Assembly (NCBI RefSeq): GCF_040869045.1 | Contig: NC_090319.1 | Span: forward strand, 17,378,314 to 17,442,313 | DNA length: 64,000 nucleotides | Source of the DNA: Eurosta solidaginis | Lineage: Eukaryota; Arthropoda; Insecta; Diptera; Tephritidae | Direction: 5' to 3' | Part shown: in pieces, positions 11,646-23,078 of the stretch | Layout of the letters: each line of letters starts with the position of its first letter | Position numbering within the stretch: position 1 is the stretch's first letter | The notes under the pieces: model-generated | The model's input: only the letters and a program-made list of their open reading frames with translations | Database searches by the model: none | What the model was told of the DNA's origin: nothing | Made by a program: the position numbers and the translations under genes

Positions 11646-14600
11646 CAAGTAAGGAAGGTTAAGTTCGGGTGTAACCGAACATTACATACTCAGTTGAGAG
11701 CTATGGAGACAACATAAGGGAAAATAACCATGTAGGAAAATGAACCGAGGGAAAACCTGGAATATGTTTGTATGACATGTGTATCAAATGAAAGACATTA
11801 AAGAGTATTTTATGAGGGAGTGGGCCATAGTTCTATAGGTGGACGCCATTTAGGGATATAGCCATAAAGGTGGATCAGGGTTGACTCTAGAATGCGTTTG
11901 TACGATATGGGTATCAAATGAAAGGTGTTAATGAGTATTTTAAAAGGGAGTAATCCTTAGTTCTATAGGTGGACGCCGTTTTGAGATATCGCCACAAAGG
12001 TGGACCAGGGGTGACTCTAGAATGTGTTTGTACGATATGGGTATCAAATTAAAGATATTAATGAGGGTTTTAAAAGGGAGTGGTGGTTGTTGTATAGGTG
12101 GTCGCCTTTTCGAGATATCGCCATAAGGGTGGACCAGGGGTGACTCTAGAATGCGTTTGTACGATATGGGTATCAAATGAAAGGTGTTAATGAGTATTTT
12201 AAAAGGGAGTAATCCTTAGTTCCATAGGTGGACGCCGTTTCGAGATATCGCCATAAAGTTGGACCAGGGGTGACCCTAGAATTTCTTTGTTCAATATGGG
12301 CATCAAACGAATGGTGTTAATGAGTATTTTAAAAGGGAGTGGGCCTTAGTTCTATAGGTGGATGCCGTTTCGAAATATCGCCATAAAGGTGGACCAGGGG
12401 TGACTCTAGAATGTGTTTGTACGATATGGGTATCAAATTAAAGATATTAATGAGGGTTTTAAAAGGGAGTGGTGGTTGTTGTATAGGTGATCGCCTTTTC
12501 GAGATATCGCCATAAGGGTGGACCAGGGGTGACTCTAGAATGCATTTGTACGATATGGGTATCAAATGAAAGGTGTTAATGAGTATTTTAAAAGGGAGTA
12601 ATCCTTAGTTCCATAGGTGGACGCCGTTTCGAGATATCGCCATAAAGTTGGACCAGGGGTGACCCTAGAATTTCTTTGTTCAATATGGGCATCAAACGAA
12701 TGGTGTTAATGAGTATTTTAAAAGGGAGTGGGCCTTAGTTCTATAGGTGGATGCCGTTTCGAAATATCGCCATAAAGGTGGACCAGGGGTGACTCTAGAA
12801 TGTGTTTGTACGATATGGGTATCAAATTAAAGATATTAATGAGGGTTTTAAAAGGGAGTGGTGGTTGTTGTATAGGTGGTCGCCTTTTCGAGATATCGCC
12901 ATAAGGGTGGACCAGGGGTGACTCTAGAATGCGTTTGTACGATATGGGTATCAAATGAAAGGTGTTAATGAGTATTTTAAAAGGGAGTAATCCTTAGTTC
13001 CATAGGTGGACGCCGTTTCGAGATATCGCCATAAAGGTGGACCAGGGGTGACCCTAGAATTTGTTTGTACAATATGGGTATCAAGAGAAAGGTGTTAATG
13101 AGTATTTTAAAAGGGAGTGGGCCTTAGTTCTATAGGTGTACGCCTTTTCGAGGTATCGCAATAAAGGTGGACCAGGGGTGACTCTAGACTTTGTTTGTAC
13201 GATATGGGTATCAAATGAAAGGTGTTAATGAGTATTTTTAAAAGGGAGTGGGCCTTCCTTCTATAGGTGTTCGGCTTTTCGAGATATCGCCATAAAGGTG
13301 GACCAGGGGTGACTTTAGAATATGTTTGTACGATATGGGTATCAAATGAAATTTTTTAATGAGTGTTTTAAAAGGGCGTGGGACTTTGTTCTATAGGTGA
13401 ACGCCTTTTTGAGATATCGCCATAAAGGTGGACCAGGGGTGACTCTAGAATAAGTTTGTACGATATGGGTATCAAATTAAAGGTATTAATGAGAGTTTTA
13501 AAAGTGAGTGGTGGTAGTTGTATATGTGAAGGCATTTTCCAGATATCGACAAAAATGTGGACCAGGATGACCCAGAACATCATCTGTTGGATACCGCTAA
13601 TTTATTTATATATGTAGTACCTGCCAAGATTTTAAGGGTTTTTTATTTCGCCCTGCAGAACTTTTTTAATTTTCTTCTACTTAATATGGTAGGTGTCACA
13701 ACCATTTTATAAAGTTTTTTCTAAAGTTATATTTCGCGTCAATAAAACAATCCAATTACCTTACCATGTTTCATCCCTTTTTTCGTATTTGGTATAGAAT
13801 TATGGCATTTTTTTCATTTTTCGTAATTTTCGATATCGATAAAGTGGGCGTGGTCATAGTCGGATTTCGTTCATTTTTCATACCAAGATAAAGTGAGTTC
13901 AAGTAAGCACGTGAAGTAAGTTCATTAAAGATATGCCGTTTTTTGCTCAAGTTATCGTGTTAACGGCCATGCGGAAGGACAGACGGACGACTGTGTATAA
14001 AAACTGGGCGTGGCATCAACCGATATCGCCCATTTTCACAGAAAACAGTTAACGTTATAAAATCTATGCCCCTACCAAATTTCAAAAGGATTGGTTAGTT
14101 TTTGTTCGAATTATGGCGTTAAAAGTATCCTAGACAAATTAAATGAAAAAGGGCGGAGCCACGCCCATTTTGAAATTTTCTTTTATTTTTGTATTTTGTT
14201 GCACCATATCATTACTGGAGTTGAATGTTGACATAATTTACTTATATACTGTAAAGATATTAAATTTTTTGTTAAAATTTTACTTTAAAAAAATTTTTTT
14301 TTTAAAAGTAGGCGTGGTCCTTCTCCGATTTTGCTAATTTTTATTGAGCGTACATATAGTAATAGCAGTAACGTTCCTGCCAAAGTTCATCATGATATCT
14401 TCAACGACTGCCAAATTACAGCTTGCAAAACTTCTAAATTACCTTCTTTTAAAAGTGGGCGGTGCCACGCCCATTGTCCAAAATTTTACAAATTTTCTAT
14501 TCTGCGTCATAAGTTCAATTCATCTACCAAGTTTCGTCGCTTTATCTGTCTTTTGTAATGAATTATCGCACTTTTTCGGTTTTTCGAAATTTTCGATATC

Positions 14601-14894
14601 GAAAAAGTGGGCGTGGTTATAGTCCGATATCGTTCATTTTAAATAGCGATCTGAGATGAGTGCTCAGGAATCTACATACCAAATTTCATCATGATACCTC
14701 AAAATTAACTCAAGTTATCGTGTTAACGGACGGACGGACGGACGGACGGACATGGCTCAATCAAATTTTTTTTCGATCCTGATTATTTTGATATATGGAA
14801 GTCTATATCTATCTCGATTCCTTTATATATGTACAACCAACCGTTATCCAATCAAACTTAATATACTCTGTGAGCTCTGCTCAACTGAGTATAA
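11646..14894 (-). mobile_element. HINE/DINE-1-like element, copy 1
   Basis: Complete. On the plus strand it opens with the reversed 3' end CAAGTAAGGAAGGTTAAG, then the hairpin GTTCGGGTGTAACCGAAC and the subterminal repeat ACTCAGTTGAGAG. It closes with the 5' end ...CTGCTCAACTGAGTATAA. Between lie a 14-unit minisatellite (11730-13575), a body with GGGCGTGG motifs about every 150 bp, and a (GACG)n tract (14728-14750). T runs lie outside both ends in element orientation. The architecture matches Helentron-associated DINE-1 elements: paired subterminal repeats, (GTCY)n, minisatellite, 3' hairpin. No protein is encoded; mobilisation would need a Helentron Rep/helicase supplied in trans. Class assignment is inference from structure. 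Confidence 0.8.
11730..13575. repeat. ~130-bp minisatellite array, about 14 units
   Basis: Each unit contains 'ggtggaccaggggtgactctagaa', split by variants, then 'gatatgggtatcaaatga' and 'agggagtgggcctta'. Counting the gaccaggg/gatcaggg motif gives 14 occurrences about 129-131 bp apart. From 11940 to 12954 three near-identical blocks repeat every 389 bp, a three-unit higher-order repeat. Confidence 0.9.
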
Positions 14895-14998
14895 CAAGGT
14901 TAATTTCTGAAATATTAGTTTGTTGCTTTAGTTTTACATATCGATAAATATTTTTGTTGTTATGCTCACATGTAACTGCTTTTAGTTAGTGAATGTAT

Positions 14999-15548
14999 TG
15001 CAGCGAATTTTGGGAATTCCGATCACTATGCATGTTGTGCTAACGCTCGAGTCGCAGAACTGTCCAATAAATAGCTCTAATATTCAGTATTGCAAATTGG
15101 TTTTTATTGAGACCACTTTGGAAGTAGTACTTCACAACTAAAAGTATACTTCACTAATAACGTATTTAAATCAAACTGACTAATTATTCCTCAGCTTTCG
15201 CTGCTTTTATACTCTCTGTTACCTGGTTCGCTTATTTCCCCTAATATCTAGACTTCTCACCAGCATACCTTCTAGAATAGTTGTATCTCATGCTTTGTTA
15301 TTTAGCTATATGCGTGTGTATGTGTGAATAACAACTTCTGCTCTTAGCTGCCGGCTACATATATGTAAGTGAAATAATCTCTCTGCTTCAAGCTGCTGGT
15401 TATATGTGTGGAATATTCTTCATTGCCTTGTACATAAGTGTGGCTGCTTGCTTTAATGTGTACTTGTACATAAGTGTTGCTGCTTGCTGCTTTTGTTGTT
15501 TTGTTGTGATTATTTACTAACAGCTTAGTAATGCTAATATTTGCCACA
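14999..15548 (-). mobile_element. Solo LTR of a gypsy-like retrotransposon, copy B, with 4-bp target duplication
   Basis: The clearest LTR copy. On the plus strand it begins TGCAGCGAATTTTGGG and ends ...ATATTTGCCACA, so it has TG...CA termini. It is flanked on both sides by GTAT (14995-14998 and 15549-15552), a 4-bp target duplication as made by gypsy-type integrases. Read minus, it has TATA-like (TATAAAAGCAGC) and AATAAA-type signals. No internal region, so it is a product of LTR-LTR recombination. Confidence 0.8.
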
Positions 15549-15552
15549 GTAT

Positions 15553-16105
15553 TATTAATAGTTTACCTGTCAACGACTAGTACATATTTTGAAAAAAAAA
15601 AAACATTGTTTTAAATTTATTAGTGAGAAAAATATATTTGCAATGAATTTGCTGCTTTTGTTTTGCACAATACTGTATATAAAGAAGGATGTATATAAGT
15701 GTGTGTGCAACTTATGAACTCCGCAATGGTTTTTATTGATCAATTCGAACAAATTCTATTCACAGTTCGATTTGCGTGAAAATTGGTATATATGTACTTT
15801 GCCCAGATTAGTATCTACGAGACTTTTTTATCCGGAAAGTGGACCAGGTACCGGTATATTTGAACAAATTCTATTTTGAGTAAAATAATTGAGCTTTCTA
15901 ATTTAACATGTTGCTTTGTAATTAAAAATGTTTTCGAGACGAAAAAAATCTTGTGAATATAGCAGAAGAATATGTTTTAGCACTTTCAAGTGCAAGTAAC
16001 TCGAAAACCAGAACTAATTTAAAAATTCTAACTCCAGATTCAGAATCAAAAAAACCGAAGGCCTTAAGAAATTTATTCGCGTATTTGTATGTATAAAATT
16101 GTATT
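15553..16105. other. Intergenic, nothing recognised
   Basis: AT-rich with an A run near 15590-15603. No gene seen. Confidence 0.35.
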
Positions 16106-16109
16106 ATCA

Positions 16110-16600
16110 ATAAGTTACCAAAAAAGGTATCGACAATTTATCGATTTTTTTCGATTATCGATATATTATTCAAAGGTTATAGATTTGTTATCTATAAAAT
16201 ATCGATTGTTTATCCCAAAAACTAAGATATGTTATCAAAATGTTATCGATTTCCTATCGAAAATTTATCGGGTTGTTATTGTAGTGTTATCGGCGTTGGT
16301 CGATTTGCTATCAACACTTTTTATATTTTTTCAACAAGTGTTCTATTATTTATCGCATACTTATCGATTTGCTATGGAAAAGTTATCGCTTTACCATCGT
16401 AGTGTTACAAATTTTTAGTCCCTTGTTATTTATTTATTATGGAAAATGTAACTATCAAAAATAACTTATCAAAAAATTAAAGATGATCGCAATGTTATCG
16501 AAAAGCTATAAATTTTTTTGTAGTATCACCAATTTTTATTGGCGCGTTATCGATTTGTTATTGACAATTTATATGCTGTTATGAGGCAGATTAAATCGGT
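16110..16600. repeat. CGATAA/TTATCG-rich degenerate minisatellite, locus 2
   Basis: Dense TTATCGAT-type words at about 15- to 30-bp spacing, e.g. 'atcgatatattattcaa', 'gttatcgatttcctatcg', 'cttatcgatttgctatgg'. The longer frames through it are by-products of the ~15-bp period. Confidence 0.7.
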
Positions 16601-17685
16601 ATGTGTTAACCTAGCTATGATGTCGATTACACGTCTCTAACCCGGCTAGAAGAACCCGATATGAAACAAAAAAAAAAAAAAAAGCCGATGGTTTAACGAT
16701 AAGCCGATAAATAACAATAACCTGTAGGTATGGGTTATTACAGATAAGAAGCCAACGAAACACTTCTCAAAAAACACGAAATTATTTGTTTCTTGTAAAG
16801 TTGCCAACTCCTGGGGGCCCCAAGTTAACTTAAAATCCCAAGTTTTTGAGACTATTACCTGTATGTTTACACATCGAAAATCACGACTACTTGGTACTTA
16901 CACATTTTTTGTGGTTATATTTTCGAACAATTGTAAACAACTTTCTCCCGTTTCACTTTTTAGTGAATAATCATGACCTTAGAATCAACACACGTGCGAA
17001 CTTTTGTTAGTATCCGCATATTTGAATAGCAAAAAGTTTTGTACACATTTTCTGAACTGGATACTTGACCCTCAATAGATTAAGTCGATTGTTTAGTGTC
17101 AAATTTGACAGCTCAGTGCTTAGACCATATCAGCAAACCTCTTGTGACATGTCAGAATATACATTTGTACTCACTTAAATTAAGTATAACGCATTTGGGT
17201 TGAGAAATTGAGCAATGAAACGCCCCACAAATATACGCTATCTTATTGATTTACACACATACACAGAAATATATGCTAAAGTGGGAGATAATTTATGCAA
17301 ATTTCAAATGAACGATATCTTATTTCTCGGATACCAACAGTAAATAATGGTTTTCAGTGCAAAAGTCCTTTTCTATTTCACTTCCCTTTCATACCCGCAA
17401 ATAAATTATATCGTATTTATTATGTCTTTTGAACAATCAAATTGAATGTTTCGTAGAAAGATACACGTACGAATGCTCAGTGTACGGTTTGACGGTTTGT
17501 TAGCAAAAAAATTAATTAATGTTAAAGCACAGACACTTGAATTGTATGGCAAATATTAAAGCTATACGCTATACTAAGAACAAAAGCTAACAACATCACG
17601 TGAAAAGGTATTAAAACCAAGATGTGGAGATGTGGAAGATTTGAGTGCTTTTTTTAGTGTTACATACATACGAAATCTATAAATA
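16601..17685. other. Intergenic, nothing recognised
   Basis: AT-rich DNA with an A run near 16670. No gene or repeat family recognised. Confidence 0.35.
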
Positions 17686-17689
17686 ATTT

Positions 17690-18135
17690 TTATACAAACA
17701 CACAACGATACTAGACTCAAAAAGTGGCTCATATATCTGAAGAGAGAAGATTTAAGGCTCCCGATGGGCATACTAACTGAACACTGTCTACTGGCATCAC
17801 ATGCTAATAAATTAGGCCTCATCAGTAACAGTAGATTTTGGAAGTGCGAGCTGCAGGAAGAAATAGTTTAACACGTTCTGTGTTCTTTTCCTCGCCAGAT
17901 CAAGGCTCAGCTATTAGAGGCGGGAGAATCGCCAGTTCTCGTAGCACTAATTAAGCTAGATCCTAGAAAACTTCTATTATTTGCCTAAAGGACGGAGTGA
18001 CTCTGTAATATAAATCTTGGTACCAGATTGAGGATCTTACGTTTGGTCGTGAAACAAATTATTGTAGCTCTATCGAGACTTTCAGTCTATACGAGATTTT
18101 TATTGACCGACCACTTCAACCTAACGTACGCACAA
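17690..18135 (+). pseudogene. Jockey-like LINE 3' end, copy 2
   Basis: Reads KKWLIYLKREDLRLPMGILTEH, then LLASHANKLGLISNSRFWKCEL and a degenerate Cys/His motif, then 'gatcctagaaaacttctattatttgcc', shared with copy 1 at 7550-7590. It ends 'gaccgaccacttcaacctaacg', again like copy 1. Several stops. A frame on the opposite strand (17574-17822) is a shadow. Confidence 0.6.
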
Positions 18136-18780
18136 CGAATAGTGTTAGTTCCGAACAAGCACAATGCTTTAAACTAACACTTTTGACATTGCGATGTCCT
18201 ACGAAATGGCAATTGCCCCCGTTTACAGGCCTAGGACTGAAGAATGCGTACATTCTTAAACGGTTCAGTCGTAGGTGATTTTTGAATAATGTCAGCCTTT
18301 AATTTTATTCAAATATATATTGTTTAGATTTCAGCGCTCCCGGTACTCGTTTGGCCATCCACCTGATCTAGTCTCCATCCAATTAAAATCAGTTCGCAGG
18401 TAATCCTTGACTGTCTCCCATTTTCTCTGCAGGGTACCTGTCTATTATGTTCTATCCTGTCTACAATTATTTCTAACACCGTGGAATGCGCCTTTGGAAC
18501 ATTTATTAAATTTGATTGCTATCCTTTTTATCGCTCCGCGAAAATTGACCTTAAACTCGAAAGAAACCAATTTGTTTAAAAATAAAGCTCGTTTAAGAAA
18601 CCGGTAACAGCCGGAGATCGATATCTTAATTACTTTTTGAGTTATGAGCAGTTAAAGTCGACAGTAATTGTGCAGTAGATAGATCATCGTGCGAAAGCTA
18701 CCTCGCACGACCAATTCTATACTCGCACATCGTGAAAAAACAACAGAATTCTGGTAAGGAGCCCTTTCTCATAGGGCGTT
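18136..18780. other. Intergenic, nothing recognised
   Basis: No domain recognised. GC content is slightly higher than its surroundings. Confidence 0.3.
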
Positions 18781-18784
18781 ACGT

Positions 18785-18875
18785 ATGCATGTGTATCATC
18801 ACGCTATTATACCATGATATCATCATAACATCATGCCATCAGATCATCATATCATCATACCATCATATAATATAT
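18785..18875. repeat. ATCATA/CATCAT imperfect microsatellite
   Basis: Runs of catcat/atcatacc-type words, followed by 'gagctatgttgcgataatttc'. A related stretch at 20565-20645 is followed by 'ggctatgttagtataatttc', so the two loci share flank as well as repeat and are copies of one dispersed sequence. Confidence 0.55.
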
Positions 18876-19149
18876 GAGCTATGTTGCGATAATTTCCGGT
18901 AACATTTCTAACACCTACTTTATTTCCTCTTTTATTTTTGGCGCCCTACACTGGTGTAAGTGTATAAACTATATTCCAAAGAACGAAATAAACACAAAAA
19001 AAAAAAAAATACAACCTAATTCATTTAAAACAAACGAGCCAGTTTGTATTTCGATAGGTTTGGCCGTATTGGCTTAATTTTTTTTGACAAATGAAAATTT
19101 CATTTTTAGTATGAAACTTTTGTGAATAAGACACAACGCAAAATCAGCT

Positions 19150-20160
19150 TGTTATTTTTATTTTTATTTATTTAATAGTCTACAAGTTGAGCAATTTTAA
19201 CATACTATATAGCAAATAGCAGTACATTGAAAATGGTATGTATTATACAAAACGAATGTGCAGTGTAAAACATTAAGTAAACGATCTAAAGGGATATAGT
19301 TACATATTTGATATTAAGAGGTGACATGTATAATTATATGCGCGATAATTTAAATAAATAACTTAAATTTACAAGAAGGTATGAGTTTTGTGTACATATG
19401 CCCAGTAAGGGGCAGGCGAAGGTGCTCAGAAGGGAGCTGACGCGAATTGCTCTGAAAGGAGCCGATTACCCAGTAGGGGGCTAACGAGAGGTGCTCAGAA
19501 GGGAGCTGACGCGAACCGCACAGAAAGAGCTGCTATATTATATATATATAAAATGGAGCAACAGTAATTTGTAGTTAGTTATTTGAAATATATATACATA
19601 TATACTAATTTAACTCAACTAAAATACAACTCTTTATTTTGAAAAGCGAACCCGACGTATCAAAATTACTATAATGCTTGTTAAAATCCAGCCACAAACA
19701 GCGAAGGGCTTCGTGCATTTCGAAATTCGACCTACATGTGTTCAAAAAAAGCGAATGGAAATGCCCTAATAGCCTCATGGGAACATTAAATTTGATCCTG
19801 CTGAGTAAAAACGGGCTATTCACTGTTCCTCTCAATAATTTCACCATAAAGAACACACCAAGTATTTCCCTGCGACTCTCGAGAGAAGGTAGGTTTATAA
19901 GTTTTAACCGACTGTTGTAAGAGGAAAGATTTCTGGTTGGATCCCACGCCAAATGACTCAAAGCAAAAAATAGGAATTGTTTTTGAAACGATTCAAGCAT
20001 GTCACGATAGATTTGATACCGCGGGTACCAAACGATTGATGCATACTCCAATATAGGTCTCACTAAAGCAGTAATGAGAGATTTTGTAACGTAGGGGTCA
20101 TTAAATTCCTTAGACCATCGTTTACCAAAAGTGAAGTTTTGAGGGAATAGTGATCTCGCT
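19150..20160 (-). pseudogene. LINE reverse transcriptase C-terminus and 3' UTR
   Basis: The minus-strand frame 19605-20063 reads MRPILEYASIVWYPRYQ, then KLINLPSLESRRE and ending VELN. RPILEYASIVW and INLxSLESRR are characteristic of the post-palm region of jockey/CR1-like LINEs common in arthropods. Similarity continues upstream without an ATG (FNDPYVTKSLITALV, about 20064-20115), so the copy is 5'-truncated. Downstream is about 450 bp of 3' UTR with a ~70-bp direct repeat (19395-19530), ending in an (AAATAA)-like tail seen as ttatttttatttttattt at 19150-19175. The remaining frame is uninterrupted for 152 codons, suggesting a fairly young insertion, but the catalytic palm is absent. Confidence 0.75.
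19395..19530. repeat. ~70-bp tandem dimer in the LINE 3' UTR
   Basis: Two units beginning 'cccagtaaggggcaggcg' and 'cccagtagggggctaacg', each continuing 'aggtgctcagaagggagctg' and 'acgcga'. Confidence 0.7.
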
Positions 20161-20284
20161 TTTTCATGGTAGGAGATATTTTTGTATTTTGAAGTTCCGA
20201 TAAAATTTCGTCAGTTTTTCTAGGTTGGGAGCAAAGATAAAATAGAGTAGTGTTATATATGTAGGTATAAACAAACCCAGGATT

Positions 20285-20760
20285 ATATTGGGACTATTTC
20301 GAGAACATTTCGGTATCACTTCCCAACTGTCTGCGGGTCATTTGTGATTATTTGATTATATTTTGGACTATATGGGGACTGCTTTTGAAATCATTACAGG
20401 ATTGTATGCGCATAGTTTTGCGATTGTCTTTGAAATCGTCACGTGGCTGCTTCGGTATGATTTCCATCTATTTCGAGACTATCTTTGGAACTTTGTGTGG
20501 ATTTGTGGACTTGGGATTTCTGAACTTGCGATTTGTTTCTAGACCATTTCAATATTACATCTTATCCACACATCATAGATGGTATATCTTATCATCATGC
20601 CATCATATCATACATAGGCTATGTTAGTATAATTTCTGGATTATTACCGATAAACAATCACAGGATTATTCCAAAACTATATCGAAACTATTTTAGTATC
20701 ACTGCACAACTGTATCAGAATAATTTTGAGTTTGTTTTCCGATTATTGCTTTTAAAAGTA
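20285..20760. repeat. Degenerate TTTCGG/ATTATTT minisatellite with ATCATA stretch
   Basis: Variants of 'ggactatttcgagaacatttcggtatc' recur loosely, interrupted at 20565-20645 by an ATCATA-type stretch. Resembles 1770-2290. Confidence 0.4.
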
Positions 20761-20802
20761 TGAAAATATTTATTTGAAGCAATTTTCAATTTTCAAGTTA
20801 TT

Positions 20803-20977
20803 AAGGCTGTGTGCGAGTTTGCCTAGATTGCTACCTAAATAGAGAAAAAACCTAAATCACTGCAAGTTGTCGGCAAAGAAGTGCAAATAAAAAAATTTGA
20901 ATTTTTATGAGCTTACTTTTCAACCTAAATTCAAATGTCAAACTTTAAAAACAAAAACATTTCGATTTTTCATTTTA
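20803..20977. repeat. Left arm of an inverted repeat flanking a HINE
   Basis: Text 'aaggctgtgtgcgagtttgc' through 'ttcgatttttcattttatt' is the reverse complement of 22300-22475, with few differences. A second-family HINE sits immediately at its inner end. Confidence 0.75.
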
Positions 20978-21696
20978 TTATACCTTTCATGAACATGAAA
21001 TGGTATACTAACTTTAGTCCGATGTTTGTAACGTTGAGAAATAAAGAAGATAGACTCACCATTAAGTATACCGAATTGATCAGGGCGACGCACTGAGTCT
21101 GTCTGTCCGTTTGTCTGTTTGAACGCAAACTAGTCCCTCAAATATTGAGATATCTCAATGAAAATTGGCACAAGGATGTATTTTTGTACTATATTAGACA
21201 TTTGTCGGATCCGGTAGGATCGGACCACTCTAACATATATCTCCCATACAACCGATCGTTCAGATAAGACGATTTTGGTCATTCCTGCCGCAATTTAGAA
21301 AGTATAAACGTCAAACTCGGTTATATATATTCCAGTATATCATAGAAGGTTTTCTGAAAATCGCATTCAACCGATCGTTCAGATAGAAAGATTTTTGGCA
21401 AATTCCAATATAAAAACGGTAAACTTGGTGATATTTATTCTAATATATCAGAGAAGATTTCCTGTAAAAATCATTTCGATCGGAGCTATATATAAAATAT
21501 ATTTCCCATACAACCGATCGTTCAGATAAGGGGGTTTTAAAAACCGTTTAGGTATATACGTCTGTTCACTATATATTTCTTATCTTATACATCCGATTAT
21601 TTGGAGATTACGAACGGGATAAAATTATTATTCAGTCCCATTCATGAAAGGTATGAAGTCTTCGGCACAGCCGAAGACAGTCCCGTCCTTACTTGT
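20978..21696 (+). mobile_element. HINE, second family
   Basis: A 719-bp element of the same architecture but different sequence. The 5' subterminal repeat ATACCTTTCATGAA (about 20979) pairs with TTCATGAAAGGTAT near 21642-21656. There is a GTCTGTCTGTCCG microsatellite (21102-21118). The body repeats 'accgatcgttcagata' three times (about 21251, 21370, 21513). The 3' end has an 8-bp-stem hairpin GTCTTCGG-CACAG-CCGAAGAC, then GTCCTTACTTG followed by TTT. The 3' terminal CCTTACTTG is identical to the first family, implying a shared mobilising machinery. No protein. Confidence 0.75.
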
Positions 21697-21699
21697 TTC

Positions 21700-22250
21700 T
21701 CTTAAATTTCTGATGTGCAAAAAAAAAATGCGCTTGAAGGAACCATTTAAAGTACCATATAATAATATAATTAAGAGGGCGATGATCAATGTCCGATCGA
21801 TTGTTGAGTATGGCGTAAAGGGGATCTCAAATTGCTTCTTGCTGACTCCCGCGTCATAAGAATTGGATCTTAACTATTTGGATTACGGTGGGCACATTGG
21901 GCAAAAATAAGTTATTGGCGCCATGCTCAATGGAAGTCACAGGGGTATTCATGCATTGAAATTGTGGCAAACGTCTGTTTGCTTGTGCTCCACGTCGTCT
22001 GGCATAAAAGGCCGTATAGTATTGAGCCGCTGCACTTTCTTTCAGTTCTATGTATGCATACTTACTTCTCGCTTGACCGCTATCCTGCACAAACACTGCA
22101 ACCACCATATAAGTCTCAAATTTCTATTTTTGGGAATAATTTCCCCCATAAACACACAATTTAGTTTGTCAAATCAACTCGCACAGTTTTGACAGTTTTT
22201 TCCTAAATTGTTGCAGTGCTGGAAAGTTCCAGTGGAATATTAGTTTAGGT
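21700..22250. other. Interior of the inverted repeat, nothing recognised
   Basis: Overlapping open frames at 21854-22192 on both strands show no domain. Probably part of the foldback-like unit or unrelated spacer. Confidence 0.3.
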
Positions 22251-22254
22251 ACCT

Positions 22255-22475
22255 AAAATTTAGGCGAATTCGCACCCAGCCTTAAGAGCAATAAAATGAA
22301 AAATCGAAATGTTTTTTTTTTGAAGTTTGACATTTGAATTTAGGTTGAAAATTATGCTTATAAAAATTCAAAATTTTTTTATTTTCACTGCTTTGCCGAA
22401 AATTTCCAGTGATTTAGGTTTTTTTTTCTCTATTTAGGTAGCAATTTAGGCAAACTCGCATAAAGCCTAAATAAT
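22255..22475. repeat. Right arm of the inverted repeat
   Basis: Reverse complement of 20803-20977, extended by 'ttaggcgaattcgcacccag'. Its two ends (taggcgaattcgcacccagcc and taggcaaactcgcataaagcc) are also diverged direct repeats of each other. Confidence 0.7.
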
Positions 22476-22494
22476 TTGGGAAAAATTCAAATAA

Positions 22495-22605
22495 CATGAC
22501 ATCAGGATGGCCAAGGCGGCAGCTGTTTTGATTATAACTTGTAAGTCCCTTCAAAGGTTTTTCTCCCGGGAGTAGGACTCGAACCCGCACTACTACGATG
22601 TTTAA
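22495..22605 (-). mobile_element. tRNA-derived SINE-like sequence, family B, copy 1
   Basis: On the minus strand, GTGCGGGTTCGAGTCCTAC is a good pol III B box (GGTTCGANTCC) within a T-arm-like context. Downstream text (tgtaagtcccttcaaagg in plus) recurs at 50320-50375. No complete tRNA cloverleaf is present. Confidence 0.55.
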
Positions 22606-23078
22606 AATTTTTCGAGAATATTTAGGGACTATTTTTAAAATCATTACGGAGTTATTTTGGCATAATTTCCGAACTTTTAGAGACTACCGCAACTTTTTGT
22701 GAATTTTAAATTGCCCTTCTGCAAATGCGTATTATTTATTTTCCAGTGTTGAACTCAACGAAAAATGTAAACGAAATTTTCGTTCTGATTATTTATTGAT
22801 TGTCGAATTTGTACACCTAATAGGACAAGCCCATACCGACGCTACTTAAAAACAAATGATACCTTCAGTATGTCCTGCCAAATACCCAATGGAAGAATCT
22901 TAGGTTTATTTGCAAGGCATTGTATATTTCTTAACATTCAGCGGAGTATGAGAACATAATAAGCAAATGCTTATAATAAATAAAAATAATAATTTCATAT
23001 ACATTTCTACATATATATAAACATATGTAAGTAAAACAGGTTTTATACGATTATTCAGACTCATAAGTTGCTGATTTT

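Noticed and set aside
11940..12954. Repeated 78-codon minus-strand frames (MIPISYKxILESPLVH...) in the minisatellites, also at 35146-40311 and 47067
   Set aside because: They span exactly two ~130-bp units and recur only because 260 bp minus a stop fits one frame. No start context and no domain; they vary with the unit. Period artefacts.
14143..14622. Recurrent frames in the HINE body (also 41350, 45883, 48100, 51760, 62157)
   Set aside because: They recur because the elements are copies. The frames differ in start and phase between copies, and no domain is recognisable.
18785..18875. Possible CRISPR-like direct repeats in the ATCATA tract
   Set aside because: Imperfect simple repeat without unique spacers, in a eukaryotic context.
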